NCBI GenBank assembly: GCA_002456995.1
Contig: NTKC01000004.1
Span: 1 to 64,000 of the forward strand
Source of the DNA: Candidatus Thioglobus sp. MED-G25
Lineage (GTDB): Bacteria > Pseudomonadota > Gammaproteobacteria > Arenicellales > UBA868
Direction: 5' to 3'
Length of the DNA: 64,000 bases
Part shown: positions 17,759 to 24,981 of the stretch, piece by piece
Position numbering within the stretch: position 1 is the stretch's first letter
How the letters are laid out: the number at the start of each line of letters is the position of its first letter
Notes under the pieces: model-generated
Database searches by the model: none
The model's input: the letters and a program-made list of their open reading frames with translations, nothing else
Told to the model about the DNA's origin: nothing
Program-made: the position numbers and the translations under genes

Positions 17759-17875
17759 CTATTTGACGTGTGGATCATCGTCAGAACCTTTCCACGCAAG
17801 TTTCCACCCGATCCAGAAGATAGCGATGCAAAGGACCAATCCGAGCACCGCAAAGAGCAAATAGCCAATTTTCAT
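17759..17875 (-). CDS. small single-helix membrane protein (38 residues)
   Basis: ATG at 17875 to TAG at 17759: one long hydrophobic helix (IGYLLFAVLGLVLCIAIFWIG) and a short acidic tail (WKGSDDDPHVK). No ribosome-binding site stands out. It is the first of four small minus-strand membrane-protein frames. Function unknown. Confidence 0.4.
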   Translation of the reverse strand: MKIGYLLFAVLGLVLCIAIFWIGWKLAWKGSDDDPHVK

Positions 17876-18254
17876 GAGCGTTTAATTTTAGTTCATTTCA
17901 AGGCCCCGGTCAGTGGAGAAACCGTTTAAATAACGACAAATTTGTTCCATCGTAGAGTGGATTGTTGTGCGTTGTGCGTTGAGTCTCGGGTAACTGGTGC
18001 CTGTTGAGCTGGAACCGACCCGTCGGGTGGGGCCGGTCGTACATAGTGGGTAAAACAAGCCACTGATGTTTAAGCCGCAAGGCGTCTGGTTTAAGACGGT
18101 GACATGAAATGCCCACCTAGGCTCACTATTCCGAGTGGAATACACTAAATTCCCCATTAAACAGTATTAAATGTCCTAAATTGGCAACCTTAGCGGGTTC
18201 TTGATTTTGGTCAGCTAATTAGACATAAATCGCCATGGCGAATAGAATCTCTAT
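17876..18254. other. intergenic region between the small membrane proteins and the MerR-type gene
   Basis: About 380 bp with no convincing gene. It contains TATTCC-GAGT-GGAATA at 18127-18142, a perfect 6-bp inverted repeat about 115 bp before the regulator start that could be an operator, and a GC-rich stretch around 18017-18040 that can fold on itself. Confidence 0.35.
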
Positions 18255-18851
18255 ATGGCGAATTTGAGGTTCTCACTAGAAGAACTGGCCCATCTCGGTG
18301 GGTGCTCACCTCGATTGGTGCGTCGTTACATCGAGCAGGGTCTGTTGCCACCCGCGCAGGTTCGAGGCCGCGGCGCGTATTACGCGGCGGCGCACCTGGA
18401 TCGTCTGCGCGCAGTGTCGGTCCTTAAATCCAGGGATCGGCTTAGAATCACGGTGATTCGCCAGGTTTTGGACAATCTGAGTGGGGATGAGATCCAACAA
18501 ATAGCAGCGGGTACTGCCCTTGAATGGGATGCCTTACCACACGTCAAGTCGCCCCCAATTAACGCTGCAGTGGTGGATTCAGCTGTTCGATTACAGCCGC
18601 AGGATGTAGCCGTGAGTGAAGAAGGTGTGGAAATATGGGCTACGGTCCGGATTACGGCGGATATCGAGTTGCGTGCAAGGGGTCAGAACCAAAAAGCGCT
18701 GGGCCGACTGCAGGCAATAGCAGAACAGCTGCGACAGGTTATCCAGACTAATCAGCCGCTGGTGCCAACCGGGGTAGACGGATTAACACCTGGATACAAT
18801 GAAAGGGAACCGCCCTCGTTGTTGACGCCACTCGACGACGCATTACTGTGA
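18255..18851 (+). CDS. MerR-type transcriptional regulator
   Basis: DNA-binding regulator of 198 residues. The N-terminal 75 residues are a MerR-like winged helix: FSLEELAHLGGCSPRLVRRY, then IEQGLLPPAQVRGRGAYYAA and HLDRLRAVSVLKSRDRLRI. The remaining 120 residues are not a known metal-binding end; no Cys cluster is present. A stretch EEGVEIWATVRITADIELRAR looks like a beta-rich domain, followed by a helix LGRLQAIAEQLRQVIQ. The inducer is unknown. It stands alone between intergenic regions, so its target may be itself or the nearby small genes. Confidence 0.75.
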   Translation: MANLRFSLEELAHLGGCSPRLVRRYIEQGLLPPAQVRGRGAYYAAAHLDRLRAVSVLKSRDRLRITVIRQVLDNLSGDEIQQIAAGTALEWDALPHVKSPPINAAVVDSAVRLQPQDVAVSEEGVEIWATVRITADIELRARGQNQKALGRLQAIAEQLRQVIQTNQPLVPTGVDGLTPGYNEREPPSLLTPLDDALL

Positions 18852-19009
18852 GGGGTCTCTACCGGCTGTAGTGGCAGCAAGTCGACAATTCGGATGGCAC
18901 AGAAGCGTATTACGGTCGGGTCTGAGTCAATAAAAGCGGTGTGTTGGGCTGTGAGTCGTCGGCGACTAGGGGGTCCCGACGCAAAAACATCAATCTGAGG
19001 TATTGTCAG

Positions 19010-19720
19010 ATGTTGAATTTAACAGGTCGTGTCATCATGATCTCGGGAGCCAATAGGGGTATCGGTCTCGCCGTAGCGCGCCGACTCTTGGATGGCGGTG
19101 CGAAACTGAGCCTGGGCATGAGAGACGAAGCGGCAGCAACAAGCCTGTTCGGCGATACCCAAGACATTATTTTGAATCGCTATCAGGCACGTGATGCGGG
19201 TTCTGCTAAACGGTGGGTCGAGAACACGGCGTCAACTTTCGGGAAAATCGATGGGTTGGTCAACAATGCAGGTATTTCACAGCCGGCAGTGAGTCTTATG
19301 GATGATGATGAAACCCAGCTGGATGAGATGTGGGCAGTCAATGTCAAGGGACCTACACGGTTAACGCGGTTAGCGATGCCTTACCTGGCTAAAAGTGGTA
19401 GCGGGCGTGTCGTAAACGTCGCGTCGCTGTCCGGGAAACGCCTGAAAAATAGTAATATGGGTTACGCGATGACCAAATTTGCCGTCATAGCTCTGACTCA
19501 CGCGACTCGGCGTGAGGGCTGGGATCAAGGTATTAGGGCAACCGCAATTTGTCCAAGTTTCGTTCGGACGGATATGACTTCTGAAGTCAGTCGCGTTGAC
19601 CCTAACGAGATGATTCAACCTCAGGACCTGGCAGAGCTGATACACACGGCACTCACGTTGCCCAACAATGCGGTGATGGCCGAAATGCTGGTGAATTACA
19701 CACTCGAAGACATGTTCTAA
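19010..19720 (+). CDS. short-chain dehydrogenase
   Basis: SDR-family NAD(P) oxidoreductase of 236 residues. Motifs are SGANRGIGLAVARRL (cofactor), NNAGIS, the catalytic Ser in VVNVASLSG and YAMTK (Tyr-x3-Lys). I place the start at ATG 19010 because GAGGT lies eight bases upstream and the product then begins directly before the first Rossmann strand. The frame extends 23 codons further upstream without SDR-like sequence. Substrate unknown. The gene is not obviously tied to the BMC locus that starts 1.3 kb downstream. Confidence 0.8.
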   Translation: MLNLTGRVIMISGANRGIGLAVARRLLDGGAKLSLGMRDEAAATSLFGDTQDIILNRYQARDAGSAKRWVENTASTFGKIDGLVNNAGISQPAVSLMDDDETQLDEMWAVNVKGPTRLTRLAMPYLAKSGSGRVVNVASLSGKRLKNSNMGYAMTKFAVIALTHATRREGWDQGIRATAICPSFVRTDMTSEVSRVDPNEMIQPQDLAELIHTALTLPNNAVMAEMLVNYTLEDMF

Positions 19721-20078
19721 CCGGGTCTGACCTCGAATTTTCCCACAAGACGTCGCTGGAATTTAGTTCGTTAATCTCTGAAAAGAATATCGACCGATTG
19801 GATGATGCCGGTTGCTCGATGCACAAGAAAGTCATCAAAATTGAGGGGGCAAGCACACCACACTACCTAGATACGATCAGTGGTTTAGTATCAGGCCAGA
19901 TGAAATGTAAACGCGCCGGACTGACCATAGTCAAACTTAGCACTTCGGGAACGCTCTTAGCACAAGTTGATTGAAGTAATAAAGGCAGAAAGGTTTACAG
20001 TTTTAGTGGGATGTTGGGAATGAAATAAACATACGCCTTCCCTTGTCTGTTTTTACTGATTGTTGTCACTGATAGCAA
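19721..20078. other. intergenic region
   Basis: About 360 bp. A 51-codon frame (19819-19974, beginning MHKKVIKIEGASTPHYL) is present, but it has no ribosome-binding site and no recognised family. No tRNA, repeat or mobile element seen. Confidence 0.3.
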
Positions 20079-20100
20079 AACACCCGCCGTAGCGGGTGTT
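20079..20100 (-). terminator. Rho-independent terminator of the GYD-domain gene
   Basis: AACACCCGC-CGTA-GCGGGTGTT is a perfect 9-bp stem with a 4-base loop. Read on the minus strand it is followed by TTTTGCT, so it should end transcripts of the gene at 20149-20484. It may also slow plus-strand read-through from the SDR gene. Confidence 0.75.
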
Positions 20101-20148
20101 AAGCATTGAGAGTCAGAAACAGCTTATAGACTATTTTCTGACAAGCGC

Positions 20149-20484
20149 CTACGAAGATGGCGGTGCATAAGACGCCTTGTGGGCTTTGTATACTGCACTC
20201 GCTTTTACAATATCGTCTGAGCTGTACAGAGCAATAGATTTGAAATCCGCTATTGCACCACCCAATACGGTTGTTATTACAGTTCCTAAATAACTTGGCA
20301 GATCGTCGTATTCAACGACGAGTGCAATATGATAGTCCTGTCCCAGCATACCCCACATACCAATTAGCTTGCCGCCACATTGTTCAATTACTGCTCGTGC
20401 AGCGTCTTCCCGGTTGCTACCAGATTCGGCGATATTTCGGATTGCTTCCGATGTATATTTTGCCTGTAACATGTATAAAGCCAT
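20149..20484 (-). CDS. GYD-domain protein
   Basis: A 111-residue soluble protein of the GYD family. The pattern YMLQAKYTSEAIRNIAESG, then GGKLIGMWGMLGQDYHIALVVEYDDLPS, matches the ferredoxin-like fold with its glycine-rich turn and tyrosine-aspartate strand. GYD proteins are widespread and of unclear function. There is an AAGGAG ribosome-binding site seven bases before the ATG and a good terminator after the stop, so it is a stand-alone transcript. No link to neighbours is evident. Confidence 0.7.
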   Translation of the reverse strand: MALYMLQAKYTSEAIRNIAESGSNREDAARAVIEQCGGKLIGMWGMLGQDYHIALVVEYDDLPSYLGTVITTVLGGAIADFKSIALYSSDDIVKASAVYKAHKASYAPPSS

Positions 20485-20987
20485 TAAATTCTCCTTGTTG
20501 ATTGTTATGGATTCGCTTTAGAAGTATGCCCGGTAGGCAGAACTGTATGCAACGGATATAGGGAGATTTGATAGATGGTGGTAATGGATAGGTAATAGGC
20601 CTTTACGGTTTTACCCAAGCCCACAGAGCATTGGCTACTCTGCTCACTGTCCACCAACAGTGCCGGTTACCAGCCGGTAATTACTCACCGATACGATGGC
20701 TCATATCAGACCATTACTCCACCACCTTTAAATGTTTACCTCCAAATTTTTAGATGCCCACAATTTACGATGAGTAAGTGGATAGAACATACCTAATGCG
20801 TAAAAGGATCAATGGGCGTGGGTAGGGGTCGATGCCACCACACCTATGCCACAATTTGCCACAACAATTCTGTCAATAGATTTGCGCGCTTCATGTGGGT
20901 GATGTAGATTGCGATTCTCTTATGAGACAGACAAAGGCTAGCAACTACAAACGCTTACATGATATTGAATAGCGATATAGGGTCAGC
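20485..20987. other. intergenic region upstream of the gamma-glutamyl hydrolase gene
   Basis: About 500 bp without a recognisable gene. It holds three TGCCAC hexamers at 20833, 20847 and 20857 (one strand, starts 14 and 10 bp apart), about 130-155 bp upstream of the hydrolase start, which could be protein-binding repeats. The 15-bp palindrome found at the BMC and glx promoters was not seen here. Confidence 0.35.
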
Positions 20988-21746
20988 ATGAGTGGCACAA
21001 AACGAAAACCATTAATTGGCGTATCCGCCTGTCGCAAGCAGATTGACCCTCATCCATTCAATATTGTGGGAGAGAAATACATCAATGGCATTGTTGACGG
21101 TGCCGATGCGATGCCAATGATGATTCCGCCGCTCGGTGATCGGCTTGATATCGAAGAATTGTTGGGTCGGGTAGATGGCCTGCTGCTGACAGGTAGCCCG
21201 TCCAACATAGAGCCACAGCACTACGGGGGCAACAACAGTGTGCCGCCCCACGATCCCCACCGTGATGCCACCACACTTAAGTTGCTGCGACGAGCGGTGG
21301 AGCGTGCTGTACCACTGCTGGCTATTTGCCGGGGATGTCAGGAGGTGAATGTGGCCTATGGCGGTACGTTGCATCCACAACTCGATCAGGTCGAGGGCTT
21401 GATCAGGCACCGCGAGGACAGCGCGAGGCCACTAGAAGAACAGTACGCGCCGACGCATCAACTGGAACTGACAGACGCGGGGCTGCTCGCGAGCTTGGCC
21501 GGTACAACAGAAGTGTTGGTCAATTCACTGCATACCCAGGGTGTGGCGGAGTTGGGCGCAGGGTTAGTGGTAGAAGCAACTGCACCCGATGGTTTGATCG
21601 AGGCTTTTTCAGTGCGAGGTTCAGCCGCTTTCAGCTTGGCTGTGCAATGGCATCCGGAATGGAAAGTGGTTGAGAATCCGTTCTATCTTGCAATTTTCAG
21701 AGCTTTTGGCGCAGCTTGTCACCAGCGGATGTCGGGGGCAATTTAA
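20988..21746 (+). CDS. puuD: gamma-glutamyl hydrolase, PuuD-like (class I glutamine amidotransferase fold)
   Basis: Cytosolic peptidase C26 enzyme of 252 residues, very like E. coli PuuD, which frees gamma-aminobutyrate from gamma-glutamyl-GABA. Catalytic Cys114 sits in LLAICRGCQEVNVAYGG, and His222 and Glu224 in VQWHPEW; these are the same positions as in the E. coli enzyme. LTGSPSNIEPQHYGG, HREDSARPLEEQYAPTH and VNSLHTQG also match. Its presence beside a PuuA-like ligase argues that gamma-glutamyl amides or acids are made and cleaved here. It is convergent with the BMC operon, 16 bp apart, and must have its own promoter. The real substrate may differ from GABA. Confidence 0.88.
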   Translation: MSGTKRKPLIGVSACRKQIDPHPFNIVGEKYINGIVDGADAMPMMIPPLGDRLDIEELLGRVDGLLLTGSPSNIEPQHYGGNNSVPPHDPHRDATTLKLLRRAVERAVPLLAICRGCQEVNVAYGGTLHPQLDQVEGLIRHREDSARPLEEQYAPTHQLELTDAGLLASLAGTTEVLVNSLHTQGVAELGAGLVVEATAPDGLIEAFSVRGSAAFSLAVQWHPEWKVVENPFYLAIFRAFGAACHQRMSGAI

Positions 21747-21762
21747 CGCCACTGAGGACCGG

Positions 21763-22968
21763 TCAAATATTTGTGTTTGCTGTTTGACCCAGCCTGCTGC
21801 GTACAGATTCAGCTGCAGCTTCAAGCAGAGTTTGTTCCTCGTCAGTTATGGACAGCTCAATAATTTCTCGCAGACCGTTACTATCGAGCACGCAAGGCAC
21901 ACCCAGTACAACATCATGGATGCCATACGATCCGTTCAACATGACTGATACGGGCAGTGCACCTGGCCTGGCACCGCGAATCGCATCCAGGAGCTCACAA
22001 ACCGCGTGCGCGGGCGCCAGTGTCGCAGAACCTGTCTTGCGCAATGCCACGACCGATTCACCGCCATGCACGGTGGTTTCGACACAGTCCCGAATGTCAT
22101 CGTCTGATAGGACTGTCGTTACGGGTTTATTACGAATCAATGCGGTTGACACTATCGGTACCATTTCGCCGCCATGACTGCCCAGCGTCACGGCTTCGAC
22201 ATCACTTACTGGCACACCCGCCTTTTGCGCCAGCGTCCACCGGAAGCGGCTGGAATCCAATGTGCCTGCCATGCCCAGTACTTTATGATGCGGAAATCCG
22301 GTAGCCTCTAGAACTGTCGTGGTCATTTCATCTAACGGGTTGGTGACAACGATCACGATCGAATCCGGCGCGTGAGTGCGGACCGATTCTGAGATCGACT
22401 GAATAATTCTACGATTAATCGTCATCAGGTCAGCACGACTCATACCAGGGCTTCTCGGACGGCCTGCCGTGATAACGACCACCTGAGCGTCGGCAATCAG
22501 ACTGAGATCGGTGCCGCCTTGAACGTGTGTACCACTGCGGGTAATTCCGGATGCGTGGTTAAGGTCTAACGCGGTTGCTTCAGCCACACCGGGTGCGATA
22601 TCAATTAGCGTAACTTCGTTTGCGATGCCGCGGTTCGCCACGAGATGTGCAATGTTCAGGCCAACACCACCGGCCCCGATCAGGGCAAGACGAGAAATTG
22701 TGCCGGGGGATCTGCCCTGGCTAGGTTTGGGTGCGATCCACTTGGGGTTCCTTCGATATAGACTGCGCTGGAGGGTGATAGCGCCATCAGTTTGTGGGAT
22801 GGCTGGTTTTTCTAGTGGGCCATCGACGAGTGTAATGCGGGCGCTTTCGGCAGATTCTCGTGCCAGTTGGGTGACGATGTCACCGGGCAGAATTTCCAAA
22901 ACCTGTCGACCGTTCTGACGGGCGTCAGCGATCTGTTCTGCGCCGATGACACGCGGGCTTCGGGTCAT
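21763..22968 (-). CDS. malate/lactate-dehydrogenase family enzyme with EutQ-like N-terminal region
   Basis: Last gene of the BMC operon; 401 residues. Residues 92-401 are an NAD-dependent malate/lactate dehydrogenase: GAGGVGLNIAHL, GRPRSPGMSRADLM, VVTNPLDEM, LDSSRFRW (Asp238) and the catalytic His265 in LGSHGGE. Arg172 sits where malate dehydrogenases have the residue selecting a dicarboxylate, so oxaloacetate/malate is the likelier pair. Residues 5-50 (VIGAEQIADARQNGRQVLEI, PGDIVTQLARESAE) resemble the start of EutQ; a proline-rich linker joins them. I infer that this region targets or docks the enzyme to the shell and that it regenerates NAD+ inside, replacing the usual alcohol dehydrogenase. 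The start overlaps the BMC-T stop by ATGA. Confidence 0.85.
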   Translation of the reverse strand: MTRSPRVIGAEQIADARQNGRQVLEILPGDIVTQLARESAESARITLVDGPLEKPAIPQTDGAITLQRSLYRRNPKWIAPKPSQGRSPGTISRLALIGAGGVGLNIAHLVANRGIANEVTLIDIAPGVAEATALDLNHASGITRSGTHVQGGTDLSLIADAQVVVITAGRPRSPGMSRADLMTINRRIIQSISESVRTHAPDSIVIVVTNPLDEMTTTVLEATGFPHHKVLGMAGTLDSSRFRWTLAQKAGVPVSDVEAVTLGSHGGEMVPIVSTALIRNKPVTTVLSDDDIRDCVETTVHGGESVVALRKTGSATLAPAHAVCELLDAIRGARPGALPVSVMLNGSYGIHDVVLGVPCVLDSNGLREIIELSITDEEQTLLEAAAESVRSRLGQTANTNI

Positions 22969-23600
22969 TGTGACGCCGTTTCGATGCCCTCGACCATACC
23001 GATGGCTGTGGTTGCCGCCTCCAGTGCGGTCTGTACCGAAGCTTCGCTGCCCGACATGAAAAATCGACCGTATCGACCCAGTGCTTGCACTTGTATGATG
23101 TCAATCTCCGCCGCTTTTTCTGCTTCATTGGCGGCGATCGAGATATACGCTGCTGGGGCGCACTCAATGATGCCAAGTGTTTGACCTGGCACCACCAGTG
23201 ATCCGCTGGACCACTTGTTCAGAAGTTGAGCTTGATAAGGTTCGACCGAAGTAATGATCTGGGTTGATTCAACCTCAGGTTTAAGGCGTTGATTCATGGA
23301 CAAGCCCAGTTCGCCCAAAATTGCATCGCATGCTGCGCTGACCTCTGAATTGTTCGGCGAGCGCAGAATGAAAAAGCCGAACTCGCGTTCCACAATTTGT
23401 GATGTGGCCTCAACACTGGAAGCTTTGAGTGCTTTGTCCACGAGCCGGAAGACTTCGTTGCCTGGCGCCAGTTCGCCGATCAACACCGTGTCTCCGGCCA
23501 GTGGGATCGAACCTTGAACAGTGGCGCCGGTGTAAGCCGCAAACTTGGGTTGCAGCCGGTCGATCTGTATCAGTGCACGAATAGTAAGGTCTGGATTCAT
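22965..23600 (-). CDS. BMC-T shell protein (tandem BMC domains)
   Basis: Trimeric shell protein that builds hexagonal tiles with a larger pore. It has two BMC-fold halves: first IPLAGDTVLIGELAPGNEVF and DKALKASSVEATSQIVEREF, then LGIIECAPAAYISIAANEAE and KAAEIDIIQVQALGRYGRFF. The start is ATG 23600 (MNPDLTIRALIQIDR) with AGGACC seven bases upstream; the open frame runs 16 codons further but overlaps the aldehyde dehydrogenase end. About 211 residues, the usual size. It is the only BMC-T gene here, making a minimal set of one BMC-H, one BMC-T and one BMC-P. Confidence 0.9.
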   Translation of the reverse strand: MNPDLTIRALIQIDRLQPKFAAYTGATVQGSIPLAGDTVLIGELAPGNEVFRLVDKALKASSVEATSQIVEREFGFFILRSPNNSEVSAACDAILGELGLSMNQRLKPEVESTQIITSVEPYQAQLLNKWSSGSLVVPGQTLGIIECAPAAYISIAANEAEKAAEIDIIQVQALGRYGRFFMSGSEASVQTALEAATTAIGMVEGIETASQ

Positions 23601-23610
23601 CGTAGAGGTC

Positions 23611-24981
23611 CTACAAGTCGTAAATATCTCGCCACGGGCGCGACTCATAGGCGATGCGTTTGATGTTGATTAGGTGCAGAGCAGTCACATTGTCCGAGAC
23701 GATTGAGCCGGATGCCGTGCCGGTGCCCAGCATGAAGCTCGGTTCCAGATCGGTGGAAAAACCCATACCCCCTGTAATGGCGGGCGTATTGACCAGCAAT
23801 CGCCCCACCGGTAACTGGCCAAACTGGGCCACGGTATTTGGATCGTCACAATAAATCACCGCTGTATGTCCCCAGCCGCCCAACTCAACGACCTGTCGAC
23901 ACAGGTCGTAGCCGTTATCGACATCACGTGCTTCGTACCAGGCTAGTACGGGATTAAGTTTCTCCATAGACAGCGGTATCTGGCGACCGATTTCGGTCTG
24001 TTCTGATAGTAGTACCCGTGTATTCGGGGGTAATGTGATATTGGCGAGTTGTGCAAGGTGATGCGCTGATTGACCAACGCTGCCGATGCGAATGGATAAT
24101 TCCTCGGTAAATATCACGTCGGCCAACCGTGCCGATTCTTCCGCAGTACAGAAATATCCCCCTCTGGACTTGATTTCATAGCGCAACTGTTGAGCAACGC
24201 TCTGGTCAGCGATTACTGACTGTTCGGATACACACGCTGTCCCGTAGTCAAAAGATTTAGACATCATGATCTGCTCAGCAATTTCATCGAGCTCATGGGC
24301 CTTGGAACTGTGCACATAGAGAGGAACGTTACCAGGCCCGACCGCGAGCGTAGGTTTGCCGGATGAATAGGCGGCTCGGACCATGGCGCTGCCACCGGTT
24401 GCCATGACCACAGAAGTGCGCCGATGCCGCATCAGTTCAGCAGTGCCTTCCTGTGTCACGTGTGGTAGGCATTGAATCAGGCCGCGGGGAGCGCCCATCT
24501 GTTCAGCAGCTTGTGCCATGATGCGGGTTGTTTCCAGCCCGCACTGTACCCCGCGAGGATGGGGCGCACAGACGATGGCATTGCCAGCTTTGACTGCAGA
24601 CAATACTTTATAAATTATCGTCGAAGTCGGGTTGGTCACCGGGATAAGCGCAGCAACCACACCCATCGGTTCGCCCACAGCAGCAATTTTTGTTACATCG
24701 TCCTGCCATAAGACGCCTAGAGTGCGCACATTGCGCAGCCAGTCCGCGACTGTCAGGCAGTTAAAAAGGTTTTTGAGTCGCTTGTCTTCGGCATTGCCAT
24801 AACCGGTTTCTTCTGCCGCCAACAACCCAAGACGCGCACATTCGGGCTCTATGGCTGATGACATGGCTTGAACCACTTCATCGATCAACGAGACATCAGT
24901 ACCCCTAAACTTGCGAAAAGCTTCCCAGGCCGACTCAGCGGCTCGCCGGGCTTCGTAGATTGACAGTAAGTCAGCGTCCAT
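23611..24981 (-). CDS. CoA-acylating aldehyde dehydrogenase (BMC signature enzyme)
   Basis: Converts an aldehyde, CoA and NAD+ to acyl-CoA. The 456-residue sequence has ETGYGNAEDKRLKN, VTNPTSTIIYKVLSAVKAGNA, the NAD region VGPGNVP and the catalytic Cys250 in DYGTACVSEQSV, typical of EutE/AdhE-type acylating enzymes rather than CoA-independent ones. It lacks the 18-residue amphipathic encapsulation peptide and linker that start PduP; the N terminus goes straight into the first domain helices. Its start overlaps the opine-dehydrogenase stop (TAATG). In all metabolosomes this enzyme consumes the toxic aldehyde; here the aldehyde would come from the flavin oxidase at 28274 or the phospholyase at 35534. 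Confidence 0.92.
   Translation of the reverse strand: MDADLLSIYEARRAAESAWEAFRKFRGTDVSLIDEVVQAMSSAIEPECARLGLLAAEETGYGNAEDKRLKNLFNCLTVADWLRNVRTLGVLWQDDVTKIAAVGEPMGVVAALIPVTNPTSTIIYKVLSAVKAGNAIVCAPHPRGVQCGLETTRIMAQAAEQMGAPRGLIQCLPHVTQEGTAELMRHRRTSVVMATGGSAMVRAAYSSGKPTLAVGPGNVPLYVHSSKAHELDEIAEQIMMSKSFDYGTACVSEQSVIADQSVAQQLRYEIKSRGGYFCTAEESARLADVIFTEELSIRIGSVGQSAHHLAQLANITLPPNTRVLLSEQTEIGRQIPLSMEKLNPVLAWYEARDVDNGYDLCRQVVELGGWGHTAVIYCDDPNTVAQFGQLPVGRLLVNTPAITGGMGFSTDLEPSFMLGTGTASGSIVSDNVTALHLINIKRIAYESRPWRDIYDL

Noticed and set aside
19819-19974. 51-codon frame starting MHKKVIKIEGAST
   Set aside because: No ribosome-binding site, no neighbour coupling and no recognised family; too weak to call as a gene.
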